Positions 35,846 through 45,565 of a stretch of DNA of 64,000 nucleotides are shown piece after piece. Each line of letters opens with the position of its first letter. Position 1 is the stretch's first letter. The notes under the pieces are model-generated. The model had not been told where the DNA came from and searched no databases. It worked only from the letters and a program-made list of their open reading frames with translations. The DNA lies in NCBI GenBank assembly GCA_963773745.1, contig CAVZCL010000005.1, forward strand, positions 496,001 through 560,000. The letters are read 5' to 3'. The position numbers and the translations under genes are program-made. The DNA is from UBA5069 sp963773745. GTDB taxonomy: Bacteria; Chloroflexota; Anaerolineae; Caldilineales; Caldilineaceae.

Positions 35846-35964
35846 GCGAAGCTGATACCCTGAACTGTGGCGCACGTCGGTGCCTGCGCCGCCAATCATA
35901 ACCCCGCCGCAGCCTGCCGGTCGCGCAGCAGAAACGAGCAATGCCGCCGCTAGCGAACATCCTG

Positions 35965-37290
35965 TTAGCGCCGGTTCAGCTTGCTCTGTGCCTTGCGTGC
36001 GCGCTGCAGCGAGATGCCCTCTTGCGCCACAAACTGCTCGAAGAGCGCATAGAAGCGCTCGCGGTCCGCCTGCGTCACCACTGCAGCGGCGTCGGCCGTC
36101 TCAATTGCATAGGGATAGCCAACGCCCACAATGCACTCGGCGCGCACAATGTCGATGATCGCTTCAACAATGCTCTCGGCTGCGTCATTAACCGCGCCAG
36201 CCGCGCCGTCACCAGGTGCATTACCAGCGGCCGCGCCCAGCAGCCAGCGCGGAAACTCAACGCGTGCGGGTGGACGCTCCATGGCAAGGCGCACATAGGT
36301 GAAGGCAACATCACTGTAGAACGCGCCCCGCCCGTCGCGGCTGAGAGCGTCGTCGCGCGCGCAAATGAAGGCCGGGCTGCGGTCGCCCCAGTGAGGCAGC
36401 AGCCGGTTGAGCAGCGCCGCATCGGTGGTCGAGCGTGCCCCGGCCGCACCGCTGTACAGATCAATCAGGTTGACAAGGTCGCGGCTGAAGGTTGTGTCAA
36501 CAAAGGCCACCAGCGGCACGCGCAGCTGGCGCGACGCCTCAAGCAGCGCCGTAACGCCGTCGATGTAGGGACGGGCGCGAGCCGGCAGCATTTGCCCCGC
36601 AAAGCTGATGACAAAGGATCCGTCAAAGAAGCAGACGGGCGGAGGGGACGCCAGGATACGCACATCGCTCACGTTACCGTTTGTCGCGCCATTCTGACTC
36701 GTGCTGCGTGCCGCGCCATGCTCGTGCATGAGTGTAACCAGCGTCTCGCATTCGAGCGCAAAGCGGCGCTGGTTGATGTACCACGCCGCAAAGTTGCCGT
36801 CGCCGCGCCCGCCCCGCTCGCTCTCGCCATCGGCATCTTCAAGCTCATCCGGCGTGATGACCTCGAAGGCGATATCCTTGACATAGGGCACGTCGCGGGC
36901 GTGGAAGTTGACGTACCACGCCACCTGCACGGCGCCAACGGGCACCGAGTATTCCTTGCTGGGGGCAATCTGGCTGCCGTCGACGGCGAGCGTGGGCTTT
37001 TCTTCCAGCACCTCCAGCGCCCAGGTACGCGCGGCGGCATGGTTCTGCCACGCAGGTGCAAAGGGGATGCAGAGGCGATTGGCGCGGTCCAGTTCGGCAG
37101 TTGGGCGCGCGCCCGGCCAGGGCAGCCCACGCGCTTCAAGAAAGTCGTTGATTTCAGCGCTGCTGCGTCCTACAAAGCCCGCCACCCGCTCATCCACAAG
37201 GCGCGCCTGCTCGCTCTGGCGCGCCAGATAGCGCTGGAACGCGCCGCGCTTGCTCTCAAGTGCGTGGATGATTTTGGTGCGATCAATCAT
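35965..37290 (-). CDS. nurA: NurA family 5'-3' nuclease
   Basis: The 441-residue protein has the NurA landmarks: TLAVDGSQIAPS (first metal Asp) near residue 100, a second catalytic region PPVCFFDGSFVISFAG, VAFVDTTFSRDLV, and a C-terminal ECIVGVGYPYAIETADAAAV, where NurA proteins carry YPYPLQAADR-like motifs. In archaea and several bacterial phyla NurA trims DNA ends with the HerA helicase during double-strand break repair. herA is not next to it here. It lies 92 bases after radA in the same direction, which fits a shared repair role. Confidence 0.85.
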   Translation of the reverse strand: MIDRTKIIHALESKRGAFQRYLARQSEQARLVDERVAGFVGRSSAEINDFLEARGLPWPGARPTAELDRANRLCIPFAPAWQNHAAARTWALEVLEEKPTLAVDGSQIAPSKEYSVPVGAVQVAWYVNFHARDVPYVKDIAFEVITPDELEDADGESERGGRGDGNFAAWYINQRRFALECETLVTLMHEHGAARSTSQNGATNGNVSDVRILASPPPVCFFDGSFVISFAGQMLPARARPYIDGVTALLEASRQLRVPLVAFVDTTFSRDLVNLIDLYSGAAGARSTTDAALLNRLLPHWGDRSPAFICARDDALSRDGRGAFYSDVAFTYVRLAMERPPARVEFPRWLLGAAAGNAPGDGAAGAVNDAAESIVEAIIDIVRAECIVGVGYPYAIETADAAAVVTQADRERFYALFEQFVAQEGISLQRARKAQSKLNRR

Positions 37291-37382
37291 GGCTCAATTT
37301 TACCACGGAAATGGCGGTTGCGGGTTGCAGCTTCGTTGTGCTCCGCACCCTTCCAGTCTGCAAGCTTGAACCTGCAACTCGC

Positions 37383-38771
37383 TCAACTCTGTGTCAGCGC
37401 CAGATCCAGCGCTTCGTGCAGCGTGCGCGCGCCAAGCACCTCAATGCCGGCAGGGAGGGCATCGCCGTTGCGCCGGCCAAGGGCGCTGCGCGGCACAATC
37501 GCACGCGTAAAGCCGAGCTTGGCAGCCTCGGTCAGCCGGCGCGACAGGTGGCCCACGCTGCGCAGCTCGCCGCTCAGCCCCACCTCGCCCATAATTGCCA
37601 GGTCCACCGCCACTGGGCGGTTGCGGTAGCTGCTGGCAATTGCCACGGCCACGGGCAGGTCGGCGGCCGGCTCGTCAATCTGCATGCCACCGATGACATT
37701 CACGAAGATGTCCTGGTCGCTCAAATCCATGCCCACGCGCTTGGAGAGCACGGCCGCGAGCAGGAGCAGCCGGCTCATCTCAACGCCGTTGGTGGTGCGG
37801 CGAGGCATGCTGAATGCGGTGCCGCTGCAAAGCGCCTGCACCTCCACAAGCAGCGGGCGCGTCCCCTCCATGCTCACCGCAATCGCGCTGCCCGAGGCAT
37901 TGGGCAGCCGCTCGGCCAGGAAGAGCTCCGAGGGGTTGGAGACTTCGACCATGCCCGCCTCACCCATCTCAAAGACGCCCACCTCGTTGGTGCTGCCAAA
38001 GCGATTCTTGATGGAGCGCAGCAGGCGGTAGCTGTGGAAGCGCTCGCCCTCCAACTGCAGCACAACATCCACCATGTGCTCGAGGACGCGTGGGCCGGCA
38101 ATCGAGCCTTCCTTGGTGACGTGGCCCACGAGGAAAATGGGCACATTGCTGAGCTTGGCCAGCCGCAGCAGCGCCGCCGCGCAGTCGCGCACCTGGCTCA
38201 CCGTGCCTGCCGCCGAGCTGCTGTTGCCCGAATAGATGGCCTGGATCGAGTCCACAATCACCAGTGCAGGCCGCAGATTGTCGATCTGTTCGAGAATCGG
38301 CTCGACCATTACCTCGGAGAGGACGTGCATGCGCTCGCCCTTAATGCCCAGCCGCTGGGCGCGCCGTCCGATCTGGTGGGCGCTCTCCTCGGCGCTCACG
38401 TACATCACCGGCCCTGTGCTTTCGGAGACTTCGGCGGCCATTTGCAGCAGCAGCGTGCTCTTGCCAATGCCCGGATCGCCCCCCACAAGCACGCAGGAGC
38501 CGGGCACGATGCCGCCGCCCAGCACGCGGTTTAGTTCGCGATTGGCCAGCGCCAGGCGCGGCAGACCATCCACGGCAATTTCGGGCAGGGTAATGGGGCG
38601 CGCCGCGGCGCCACCGGCCACCGGCATCATCGTGGGGCGCGCGGCGCTGGGCGGGGCCACCGTCTCCTCCTCCAGCGTGTTCCATTCGCCGCAGTCGGGG
38701 CACTTGCCCATCCACTTCATCTGGATACTGCCGCAGGCCGAACAAACAAATTGCGAGCGTGTCTTTGCCAT
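37383..38771 (-). CDS. radA: DNA repair protein RadA (Sms)
   Basis: The start at 38771 (MAKTRSQFVCSACG) has GAGGTGAAG just upstream. The protein has the C4 zinc finger (CSACG, then CPDCGEWNT), the RecA-like Walker A GGDPGIGKSTLLLQ, Walker B ALVIVDSIQ, the RadA-specific KNRFGSTNEVG and the C-terminal Lon-like domain (GVEMSRLLLLAAVLSKRVG, GEVGLSGELRSVGH). RadA is a hexameric helicase that drives branch migration in recombination. A likely extended -10 promoter lies at 38809-38814. Confidence 0.96.
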   Translation of the reverse strand: MAKTRSQFVCSACGSIQMKWMGKCPDCGEWNTLEEETVAPPSAARPTMMPVAGGAAARPITLPEIAVDGLPRLALANRELNRVLGGGIVPGSCVLVGGDPGIGKSTLLLQMAAEVSESTGPVMYVSAEESAHQIGRRAQRLGIKGERMHVLSEVMVEPILEQIDNLRPALVIVDSIQAIYSGNSSSAAGTVSQVRDCAAALLRLAKLSNVPIFLVGHVTKEGSIAGPRVLEHMVDVVLQLEGERFHSYRLLRSIKNRFGSTNEVGVFEMGEAGMVEVSNPSELFLAERLPNASGSAIAVSMEGTRPLLVEVQALCSGTAFSMPRRTTNGVEMSRLLLLAAVLSKRVGMDLSDQDIFVNVIGGMQIDEPAADLPVAVAIASSYRNRPVAVDLAIMGEVGLSGELRSVGHLSRRLTEAAKLGFTRAIVPRSALGRRNGDALPAGIEVLGARTLHEALDLALTQS

Positions 38772-38808
38772 CGTCTTCACCTCAAATAGATAGAACAAGT
38801 GTGCGAAT

Positions 38809-38814
38809 ATTATA
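38809..38814 (-). promoter_or_regulatory. Extended -10 promoter for radA
   Basis: On the minus strand TATAAT (38814-38809) is preceded directly by TGG, an extended -10. The -35 region is weak. The transcript would start about 30 bases before the radA ATG. Confidence 0.55.
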
Positions 38815-39002
38815 CCACAGCAAGAAGTTTCTTGTACGCGGAAAGCGCGGAAAAAAGCACGAAGCAGAAGTGAAGGTTGCGATTTCCTGCAGCTTCTGCG
38901 CTTTCGGCTTTTACTGCGGGCAAGAATTTCCGCCTATGCGGGCGGCGCGCGGGCGGGGTCGTGGTTTGCCCGTAGCGCGGCTCTCCGCTACGATCGTTGG
39001 TT

Positions 39003-40197
39003 ATGCTTAAGAAATCTCCCAATCGGCGCCGCATGCACGCCGACATCTCCACATCACCTGGCGCGCCCGCCGCGCTCGCATCACCCGCCGCGCCCGACGG
39101 CTCAGCAGCCAGTGCGCTGACAAGCTGGCTCTGGCGGGCTTTGGGGCTGGGCGCTGTCTCTGCCGTCGCAGGTGCAGCCGCCCTCACCTATGCCTATGCA
39201 GTGGAGCCGCTGCGCATCGAGTTTGAGCACCGTACGATACGCGTGGCCAACGCGCAGGGCAAGCTGCCCCCCGAGGGTTTGCGCATCCTCCATCTCACCG
39301 ATTCCCACTTCAAGGGTGGCCAGGCGCGCGAGCGCGAGAAGATCGCGCGCATCCGCAAGCTCACGGCCGGCCTGGAGTACGACCTGCTCATCCACACGGG
39401 CGACTTCATCCACAAGGATGCAGGGCTGCAGGATGCGCTCGACTTGCTGGCGGCCGTCCCCGCGCCACGCATGGGCGCCTATGGTGTGATGGGCAACCAC
39501 GACTATTCGCACTATGCCATGCAAACAGCGTTTCCGCGCATGTGGAAAGCCTTTGTGCGGGGCGAGGAGGCACGCGGCCTGCGCGCGTGGACGCGCCCGC
39601 TGCGGCTGCCCTGGTTTGTGCAGTATGTGCGCAGCACCCCCCTCGACGGGCGCCGTACCGGCCACAATGACAGCGCGGCGCTGGCAGCGCCAGCTCGAGA
39701 CAGCGGGAATGACGCTGCTGCACAACAAGGGCGTACACCTCTTTGATGCGGCGCGCAGCATAGACCTCTACCTGGCCGGCGTGGAGGATGTTTGCGAAGC
39801 GTCACCCCAATTGGATGTTGCGCTGGACCGCGCTGCCGCGGCTTCTGCCCACAGCCCCGTGCTGCTGCTGAGCCATAACCCCGACATTCTGGCGGACCCG
39901 CGCATGGCCGACGTGGACGTGCTGCTGGCGGGCCACACCCATGGCGGCCAGCTTGTGTTGCCCTTCTGGGGCCCGGCGCACACGCAGTCGTACTATCTGC
40001 GGCGCCACGAGGTGGCGGGCTTCTTCAGGCGCGGGCGCACGCAGGTCTACATCTCACGTGGCATGGGTGAGGGCATTCCCTTGCGCTGGAATGCGCGCCC
40101 GCAGATTGCGCTGCTGACGCTGCTGCCGGGCGCGTCGGTGGCCGTACCCGAAGCTGCAGAGCCGGTGAGGGTGGCGGCGGGAGCCTTCCGTGGCTGA
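39003..40197 (+). CDS. Metallophosphoesterase (YkuE-like), one frameshift
   Basis: The N terminus holds one membrane helix (about residues 40-64). The calcineurin-like phosphoesterase motifs follow: LHLTDSHF, IHTGDFI, GVMGNHDY, then after the break LLSHNPDIL and LLAGHTHGGQ. Removing one G from the GGG run near 39650 joins the two parts (STPLDGAVPATMTARRW). The second part ends at 40197, overlapping the next start by 8 bases. YkuE-like enzymes are membrane-tethered, two-metal phosphatases, often of UDP-sugar or lipid pyrophosphates; the substrate here is unknown. Confidence 0.85.
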
Positions 40198-40793
40198 GGA
40201 TCCGGAAGGTTTGCGCAGCGAGTCGCCGCCATATGCCCTGGGCAACGGTTGGCGCGAGCGGCTTGTGCGCGATCTCGAGGGCGACGTGCTTGAGCTTGGC
40301 GTCGGCGCAGGCGAGAATTTGCCCTACTACCGCCGCGCGCGCCACTTGTGGGCGATTGAACCCCACGCCAAGCGGGCGGCCGAGGGCGCGGCGTGAAGCG
40401 GCCGCAGCCCCAGTGCCCGTGACGATTGACGTTGCCCCCGCCGAGAAGCTCCCCTACGCCGACCACTCGTTTGACAACGTCGTCTCCAGCCTCGTCTTTT
40501 GCTCGGTCAAATCGCCAACCGTCGCCCTGGCCGAGGTGGCGCGCGTCCTGCGTCCGGGCGGCGCGCTCCACATGGTGGAGCATGTGCGTCCCGACAACCT
40601 CGTGCTGGGCACGCTCTTTCGGGTGGCCACGCCCGTGTGGAGCCGCGTTGCATGGAACTGCCACCTTGACCGCCCCACGGTGCACACCTTGCGCGATGCC
40701 GGCTGGCAGGTGAAGATCCTGGACCGGCGGCTCGTCTTTGTGCACCTGGTTGCCCACCCACCCCAGGCCGCGGAACAAGCCACCGCCCCGTAG
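40190..40793 (+). CDS. SAM-dependent methyltransferase (UbiE/Methyltransf_11 type), one frameshift
   Basis: The GTG at 40190 overlaps the stop of the previous gene. Motif I is VLELGVGAGENLPYY. After about 40385 the protein continues in another frame (EAAAAPVPVTIDVAPAEKLP, HSFDNVVSSLVFCSV, RVLRPGGALHMVEHV); dropping one G from a GGG run rejoins it. The total of about 200 residues is normal for the group, which methylates small molecules, quinones or lipids. Confidence 0.8.
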
Positions 40794-40994
40794 CGTTGGC
40801 TTCTACGCAATCACTTTGTATCCTTCGCCACTGCAGAAGCAGCGACACGCTTATACACTAAGGGGTGTGGAAGCGTGATTCCGGTGCCTTGTGCATGGGG
40901 AAGGCGAATCCATTTGTGGCGCACAACAGAGCTTGCGCCACGCGCCACACATTAACCAAGACAATCACCCGACACAAAGCGAACGGAGGATAGA

Positions 40995-41603
40995 ATGGCT
41001 TTTCAACTGCCCAACCTGCCTTATCCTGAGGATGCCCTCGAGCCGAACATTGACGCCCAGACGATGCAGATTCACCACGACAAGCATCACCAGGCGTATG
41101 TGACGAACGTCAACAACGCGATTGCCGGCACCGAGTGGGACAACGTGAGTGTCGAGGAACTTTGCAGGCGCATCAACGAAGTGCCCGAAAACATCCGCAC
41201 TGCCGTGCGCAACAACGGCGGCGGTCATGCCAACCACTCCCTCTTCTGGACGGTCATGGGCCCGAACGCGGGTGGCGCACCCAGCGGCGCGCTGGCCGAC
41301 GCCATCAACCAGAAGTTCGGCTCGTTTGACGAATTCAAGACCAAGTTCAAGCAGGCCGGCGCAACCCGCTTCGGCAGCGGCTGGGCGTGGCTCGTGGTCA
41401 AGAGTGACGGTTCGCTGGATGTCTACAGCCTGCCCAACCAGGACAGCCCTCTGATGCAGGGCGACACACCGATTCTGGGTGTGGACGTCTGGGAGCATGC
41501 CTACTACCTCAAGTATCAGAACCGCCGCCCCGATTACCTGGACGCCTTCTGGAACGTGGTGGACTGGTCCAAGGTGGCCGAGAAGTACGCCGCTGCGAGG
41601 TAA
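40995..41603 (+). CDS. sodA: Superoxide dismutase [Fe/Mn]
   Basis: The 202-residue protein is full length. The metal ligands are visible: His in MQIHHDKHHQAYV, His in GGHANHSLFW, and Asp/His in LGVDVWEHAYYL. The Gly-Gly-His-Ala and Gly-Pro-Asn-Ala-Gly surroundings suggest the manganese type, which is inference. It converts superoxide to peroxide and oxygen in the cytoplasm. CGGAGGAT precedes the ATG at 40995. An intrinsic terminator follows. Confidence 0.95.
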   Translation: MAFQLPNLPYPEDALEPNIDAQTMQIHHDKHHQAYVTNVNNAIAGTEWDNVSVEELCRRINEVPENIRTAVRNNGGGHANHSLFWTVMGPNAGGAPSGALADAINQKFGSFDEFKTKFKQAGATRFGSGWAWLVVKSDGSLDVYSLPNQDSPLMQGDTPILGVDVWEHAYYLKYQNRRPDYLDAFWNVVDWSKVAEKYAAAR

Positions 41604-41629
41604 GCAGCAGATCTGCAAAAGCGAGATCC

Positions 41630-41658
41630 GGGGTCGGCTGCATAGCCGACCCCGTTTT
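41630..41658 (+). terminator. Intrinsic terminator of sodA
   Basis: A perfect 10-bp stem (ggggtcggct 41630-41639 with agccgacccc 41644-41653) with loop gcat is followed by gttttcgttt. Confidence 0.85.
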
Positions 41659-41779
41659 CGTTTCGATTCCATGGCCGGTAATGACGTCACCTTGCGATGA
41701 TCGACACCGGCCCGTGGCGTATGCTTGCCTTGCGTCCCAGCACTTTCTCTTCCGTCCCAGCACTCTCCCCGGAGATTCC

Positions 41780-42436
41780 ATGCGTGTACTGATTATCGGC
41801 GCGGGCGGCCACGGCCAGGTGGTGGCCAACGTGCTGCTGGCAATGCAGGCGGCCGGCCACGCGGTTGCGCCAATCGGCTACGTGGACGATGACGCGCGCG
41901 CCCACGGCGACCTGCGCCTGGGCTTGCCCGTGCTGGGCCGACAGGCCGATCTCCCGCACATTGCGCACGATGCGGTGATTGTGGGCGTGGGTGACAACCG
42001 CGTGCGGCGCGACCTCTTTGCAGCCCTGGTTGCGGCGGGCGAAAGGCTCTTCACGGCCATTCACCCCACGGCCATCATCTCCGCCGGCGCAACGCTGGGA
42101 CGCGGCTCTATCGTCTGTGCGCTGGCCAATGTGGGCACGCTTGTGCAGGTTGGCGACAATGTCGTCGTCAATTCGCTGGCATTGCTGGGCCACCACACCA
42201 CGGCCGCCGACCATGTGCACATCGGCCCGGGCGCGCACCTGGGCGGTGAGATTGTAGTGGGTGAGGGCGTACTGGTGGGGATGGGCGCAAATGTCATGTC
42301 GCGCTGCAACCTGGGTGCGTGGTCCAGCGTGGGGGCAGGCGCGTTGGTGACGAAAGCGGTTGCGCCGGGGACGGTGGTCGTGGGCGTGCCTGCGCGGCTG
42401 ATGGGCGACGGGCCGAAAGAGGCGCTGAGCGCATGA
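41780..42436 (+). CDS. NeuD/PglD-like sugar O-acyltransferase
   Basis: The start at 41780 is set by GGAG 6 bases before the ATG. The N-terminal half is a Rossmann-like domain (MRVLIIGAGGHGQVVANVL), and the C-terminal half is a left-handed beta helix of hexapeptide repeats (ISAGATLGRGSIVCALANVG to VMSRCNLGAWSSVGAGA), ending VVVGVPARLMG. His in LLGHHTTAADHV is the likely catalytic residue. Relatives acetylate sialic acid or bacillosamine-type sugars. It stands apart from the exopolysaccharide cluster at 49-59 kb but may serve it. Confidence 0.86.
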   Translation: MRVLIIGAGGHGQVVANVLLAMQAAGHAVAPIGYVDDDARAHGDLRLGLPVLGRQADLPHIAHDAVIVGVGDNRVRRDLFAALVAAGERLFTAIHPTAIISAGATLGRGSIVCALANVGTLVQVGDNVVVNSLALLGHHTTAADHVHIGPGAHLGGEIVVGEGVLVGMGANVMSRCNLGAWSSVGAGALVTKAVAPGTVVVGVPARLMGDGPKEALSA

Positions 42437-42578
42437 ACGGCGCTTGATGATTGAAGATTGAGAATCAACTGTCTTGCCGCTGGGCGTTGCAAAACCCTGC
42501 CAAACATCAATCGTTCATTGTCCTTCTTCGATCTTTGGTCTTCAATCCTTCTGTCTCCGCTCACTCTTTCAGCCGTTC

Positions 42579-42606
42579 TGGACAATCGCAGCGGCTGCGC
42601 TATACT
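42579..42606 (+). promoter_or_regulatory. Probable sigma70 promoter for lepB
   Basis: TGGACA (42579-42584) and TATACT (42601-42606) are 16 bases apart, upstream of lepB and its repeated leader. Confidence 0.6.
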
Positions 42607-42617
42607 TCACCTCATTC

Positions 42618-42683
42618 AATTCTTGCTAAACTCGATTTTTGCTGAACTCAATTCTCGCTGAACACTGTAGTTTCACTGAACGC
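42618..42683 (+). repeat. 16-bp direct repeats in the lepB leader
   Basis: aattcttgctaaactc (42618), gatttttgctgaactc (42634) and aattctcgctgaacac (42650) are three head-to-tail 16-base units, with a degenerate fourth at 42666. They lie between the -10 box and the start codon, so they are transcribed. Confidence 0.8.
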
Positions 42684-42684
42684 C

Positions 42685-43380
42685 GTGGCCATGACGCAAC
42701 GACCTGATCAACCGCTCACTCGCACATCGCGCGATTCGGCACAGCCGGACAACCGGGCTGACTATCCTTTTGACAAGTACACGTCGCCGGACTATGGGCC
42801 CGCCGGGTATCCGCCCTACGATGGCTATGGGCGCGCACAAGCGCACGAGCCCGCGCCTGCGCCCGAGCGCGTGGATCGCGTAGGGTTGCTCCTGCGCGAA
42901 GTTTTGCAGATTACACTGCCCGCGATTTTGCTTGCCATTGTCGTGCACCTCTTCCTGGCGCAGGCCACCGTCGTCTATGGCCAAAGCATGGAGCCCAACC
43001 TCTCCTCGCAGCAGCGGCTGATAGTGGACAAGCTGAGCCTGCGCTTCCAGGCCCCGCAACGCAACGACATCGTTGTGATCGACCTGCCCGCCATGGACGA
43101 TATGCTGGTGAAGCGTGTGGTGGCGCTCCCCGGTGAGGTGGTGGAGGTGCGCGACGGCGTCGTACTCGTCGATGGCGCGCCCATGGCCGAACCTTTCCCG
43201 CATGACCTCGGCCACACCACCATGGCCCCTGTAACGCTCGGCCCGCTTGAGTACTTTGTCATGGGCGACAACCGCGACAACAGCAATGACAGCCGTGCGT
43301 TTGGGCCCGTCAATCGCAAGTTCGTTGTGGGTCGAGTCTGGCTGCGCTACTGGCCGCTCAACGAGTTTCACCTCTTCTAG
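42685..43380 (+). CDS. lepB: Signal peptidase I
   Basis: The 231-residue product (GTG at 42685, or ATG at 42691) has an unusual hydrophilic Pro/Tyr-rich N-terminal region of about 65 residues, then one membrane helix (ITLPAILLAIVVHLFLAQA). The S26 catalytic motifs follow: the Ser in VYGQSMEPNL, the Lys in VKRVVALPGE and the MGDNRDNSNDSR box. It cleaves Sec and Tat signal peptides on the outer face of the membrane. The gnapped hairpin at 43414-43460 follows. Confidence 0.94.
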   Translation: MAMTQRPDQPLTRTSRDSAQPDNRADYPFDKYTSPDYGPAGYPPYDGYGRAQAHEPAPAPERVDRVGLLLREVLQITLPAILLAIVVHLFLAQATVVYGQSMEPNLSSQQRLIVDKLSLRFQAPQRNDIVVIDLPAMDDMLVKRVVALPGEVVEVRDGVVLVDGAPMAEPFPHDLGHTTMAPVTLGPLEYFVMGDNRDNSNDSRAFGPVNRKFVVGRVWLRYWPLNEFHLF

Positions 43381-43413
43381 AGTAATTCTTGAGAAGAAAA
43401 CGATTCTTGACAA

Positions 43414-43460
43414 GAAAACAGGGAACGGGGATCGCACTGCGATCCCCGTTCCCTGTTTTC
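43414..43460. repeat. 23-bp palindrome of the gggaacggggatcg family
   Basis: Bases 43414-43436 and 43438-43460 are perfect reverse complements around one central base. It is related to 28011-28085 and lies between lepB and the AI-2E/HAD gene. Confidence 0.93.
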
Positions 43461-43537
43461 CGTTCCCTCAGCCTGCGCAGGAGAAACCAGCGCGTCTCTT
43501 TTGCGTAATGATCGTCTATACAAAGTAGGCGGTCCGT

Positions 43538-45407
43538 ATGGATCTGCGCGGACTCGCGCTCCGTGCGCCGCCCGGACGTGACCGACAGTCACTGCGCCAT
43601 GCATCGCCAATCGAGGTCAAGCGCCCTTTCATGTCTTCCCCACGCTGGAGCAACACCGCAAAGATCGTTGTCGTAAGCGTGCTTGTGCTGGCAGCCATTG
43701 TGCTGCTGGTGACTGTGCGCCAGATGATCGCGCCTACCATTGTCGCGTTCCTGCTCACTTTTGTGCTCAGCTACCCCGTAAACTGGGTGCAGCAGCGCAC
43801 GGGCTGGGGGCGCACCACATCGGTGGTGGCCGTCTACTTCATCATGCTGCTGACGCTGGCGCTGGGCGTGCTCCTGATTGTGCCCCGCATTGACGCCATC
43901 ATGGTTGCGCTGGAGCGCACCATTGCCGATCTGGGCATCGGCTTGCAGGCGCAGTTGAATGGCGACAACGTCTCGATCGGGCCGCTGACCTTCTCGACAA
44001 GCGAGCTCTTTGACCAGGCGGGGTCAGCGCTGCAGGGGTTGTTGCGTGCGATCTCGGCCAACCCCATGTCAATTGCGCGCGGGGTGACGTCGACGGTGGT
44101 CAGCGCCGTCTATGTCTTCGTGCTCAACTTCTGGCTGCTCAAGGATCTGGCGCAAGCTGCAGCGCTTCATGCTCGATTTGGTGCCCACCGACTATCAGGA
44201 AGAGATGCGGCGGCTGGGTGTGGAGCTGGGGACCGTCTGGCAAGCCTTTCTTCAGGGGCAGATGCTGGTGGGTGTCATCATCGGCCTGATTACCTGGCTT
44301 GTGCTGCTGATTCTGGGCATGCCCAACGCAGGCGGCCTTGCGCTGCTTGCGGCCATTATGGAATTCCTGCCCTCGATCGGCCCGGCCATCAGTGGCTTTG
44401 TGGGCTTCTCACTCGCCTTCTTCCAGGGTTCCAACTGGATGCCTGTGGGCAATCTCGTCTTCGCCCTGATCGTCGGTGTGGTCTACGGCATCATTGGCCA
44501 GTTGGAGGGCGTCTACTTCATCCCCCGGCTGGTGGGCGGGCGCGTCAAGCTGCACCCGGCCGTCACCTTTGTGGGCATCATCACGGCTGCGCTCACCTTT
44601 GGCGTGTTGGGAATATTGCTGGCCGCGCCTGTGATTGGCAGCGTGCGCGTGATCTTGCTCTACATTGCCGCCAAGCTGGCAGACCGCGAGCCCTTTGCAG
44701 CCGAAACGGGCGGCAAGGGCGTGTTGCACATACCGGGTGTCATCGCCGGGCGCAAAATTGAGGCCGTGCTGCTTGAGCTGGATGGCACGGTGGCCGCGCC
44801 GGACACGCTGGCCGTTGACCGTGCCGGCGAGCGCTTCCGCTGGATGGACCGCGTGATTTCGCCGGCCTTGCGCAGGGATATGGCGCGCCGCCTCTTCACC
44901 AGCCTCGAAGCGCCCATCAATTTGCTCCTCAACCAGCTCTATCGCTGGCATTGGACAGAGACCATTGAGCGCTGGGGGCCCGCACTGGACAGGATGCGCG
45001 GTTATCCGCCCGCCGACCAAATGGAGCTGCTGCCCGACGTGCGCGACGCCATTATGCGCTTTTCCACCGTCTACAAAATGGGGCTCATCTCGGCCCGCCC
45101 GCGTGCCGAGGTGATGGCCTTCCTGCAGCGCGCCCGCCTTGACAGCGGCGTCTTTGATGCGATTGTGGCGCGCGAGGATGTGAAGAATATTCTCCCACAG
45201 GTGGACCCTCTGCTGAAGGGTGTGGCGCTGCTGGGCGTGCGGCCTGACCAGGCGCTGGTGGTCAGCGACAGCGATGTGGGGCTGCGTGCGGCGCGCGCCG
45301 CCGAGATGGCCACCGCCGGCGTCAACACGGGGCTGGCCCTGCCCGAGAATGTGAGCGACGCCGACATCGTCGTTGCCGACGCCGCCCTCCTGGCCGCTTA
45401 TCTCTAG
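43538..45407 (+). CDS. AI-2E permease fused to a degenerate HAD-like domain, one frameshift
   Basis: The first part (to about 44150) and the second part are rejoined by removing one base at ctggcgcaag (FWLLKDLRKLQRFMLDLVPTDY). The N-terminal ~370 residues form an AI-2E permease (VRQMIAPTIVAFLLTFVLSY, AFLQGQMLVGVIIGLITWL, FLPSIGPAISGFVGFSLAF, RVKLHPAVTFVGII). The C-terminal ~230 residues look like a haloacid-dehalogenase fold (AVLLELDGTVAAPD, MGLISARPRAEV, ALVVSDSDVGLRAA). The nucleophile of the usual DxDGT is Glu here, so catalysis is doubtful. The start is uncertain: 43538 (TAGGCGG upstream) or 43631. Confidence 0.78.
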
Positions 45408-45492
45408 GCGCAACAACCAAACATCTCAACGCAAAGGTGCAAAGAGAGCAGAGCTCTTTGCACCTTTGCGTTGAGATATTTGGTTGTTGCGC
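45408..45492. repeat. 39-bp inverted repeat of the gcaaaggtgcaaag family
   Basis: Arms 45408-45446 and 45454-45492 pair with one mismatch. The left arm starts directly after the stop codon of the preceding gene. Confidence 0.92.
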
Positions 45493-45565
45493 AAGAAACG
45501 GGTGGCGCGGGCGGTCAGAGCGTGCGACAATGGCTCCACTCGCACAGCTTTTCAAGGAGCCGACC

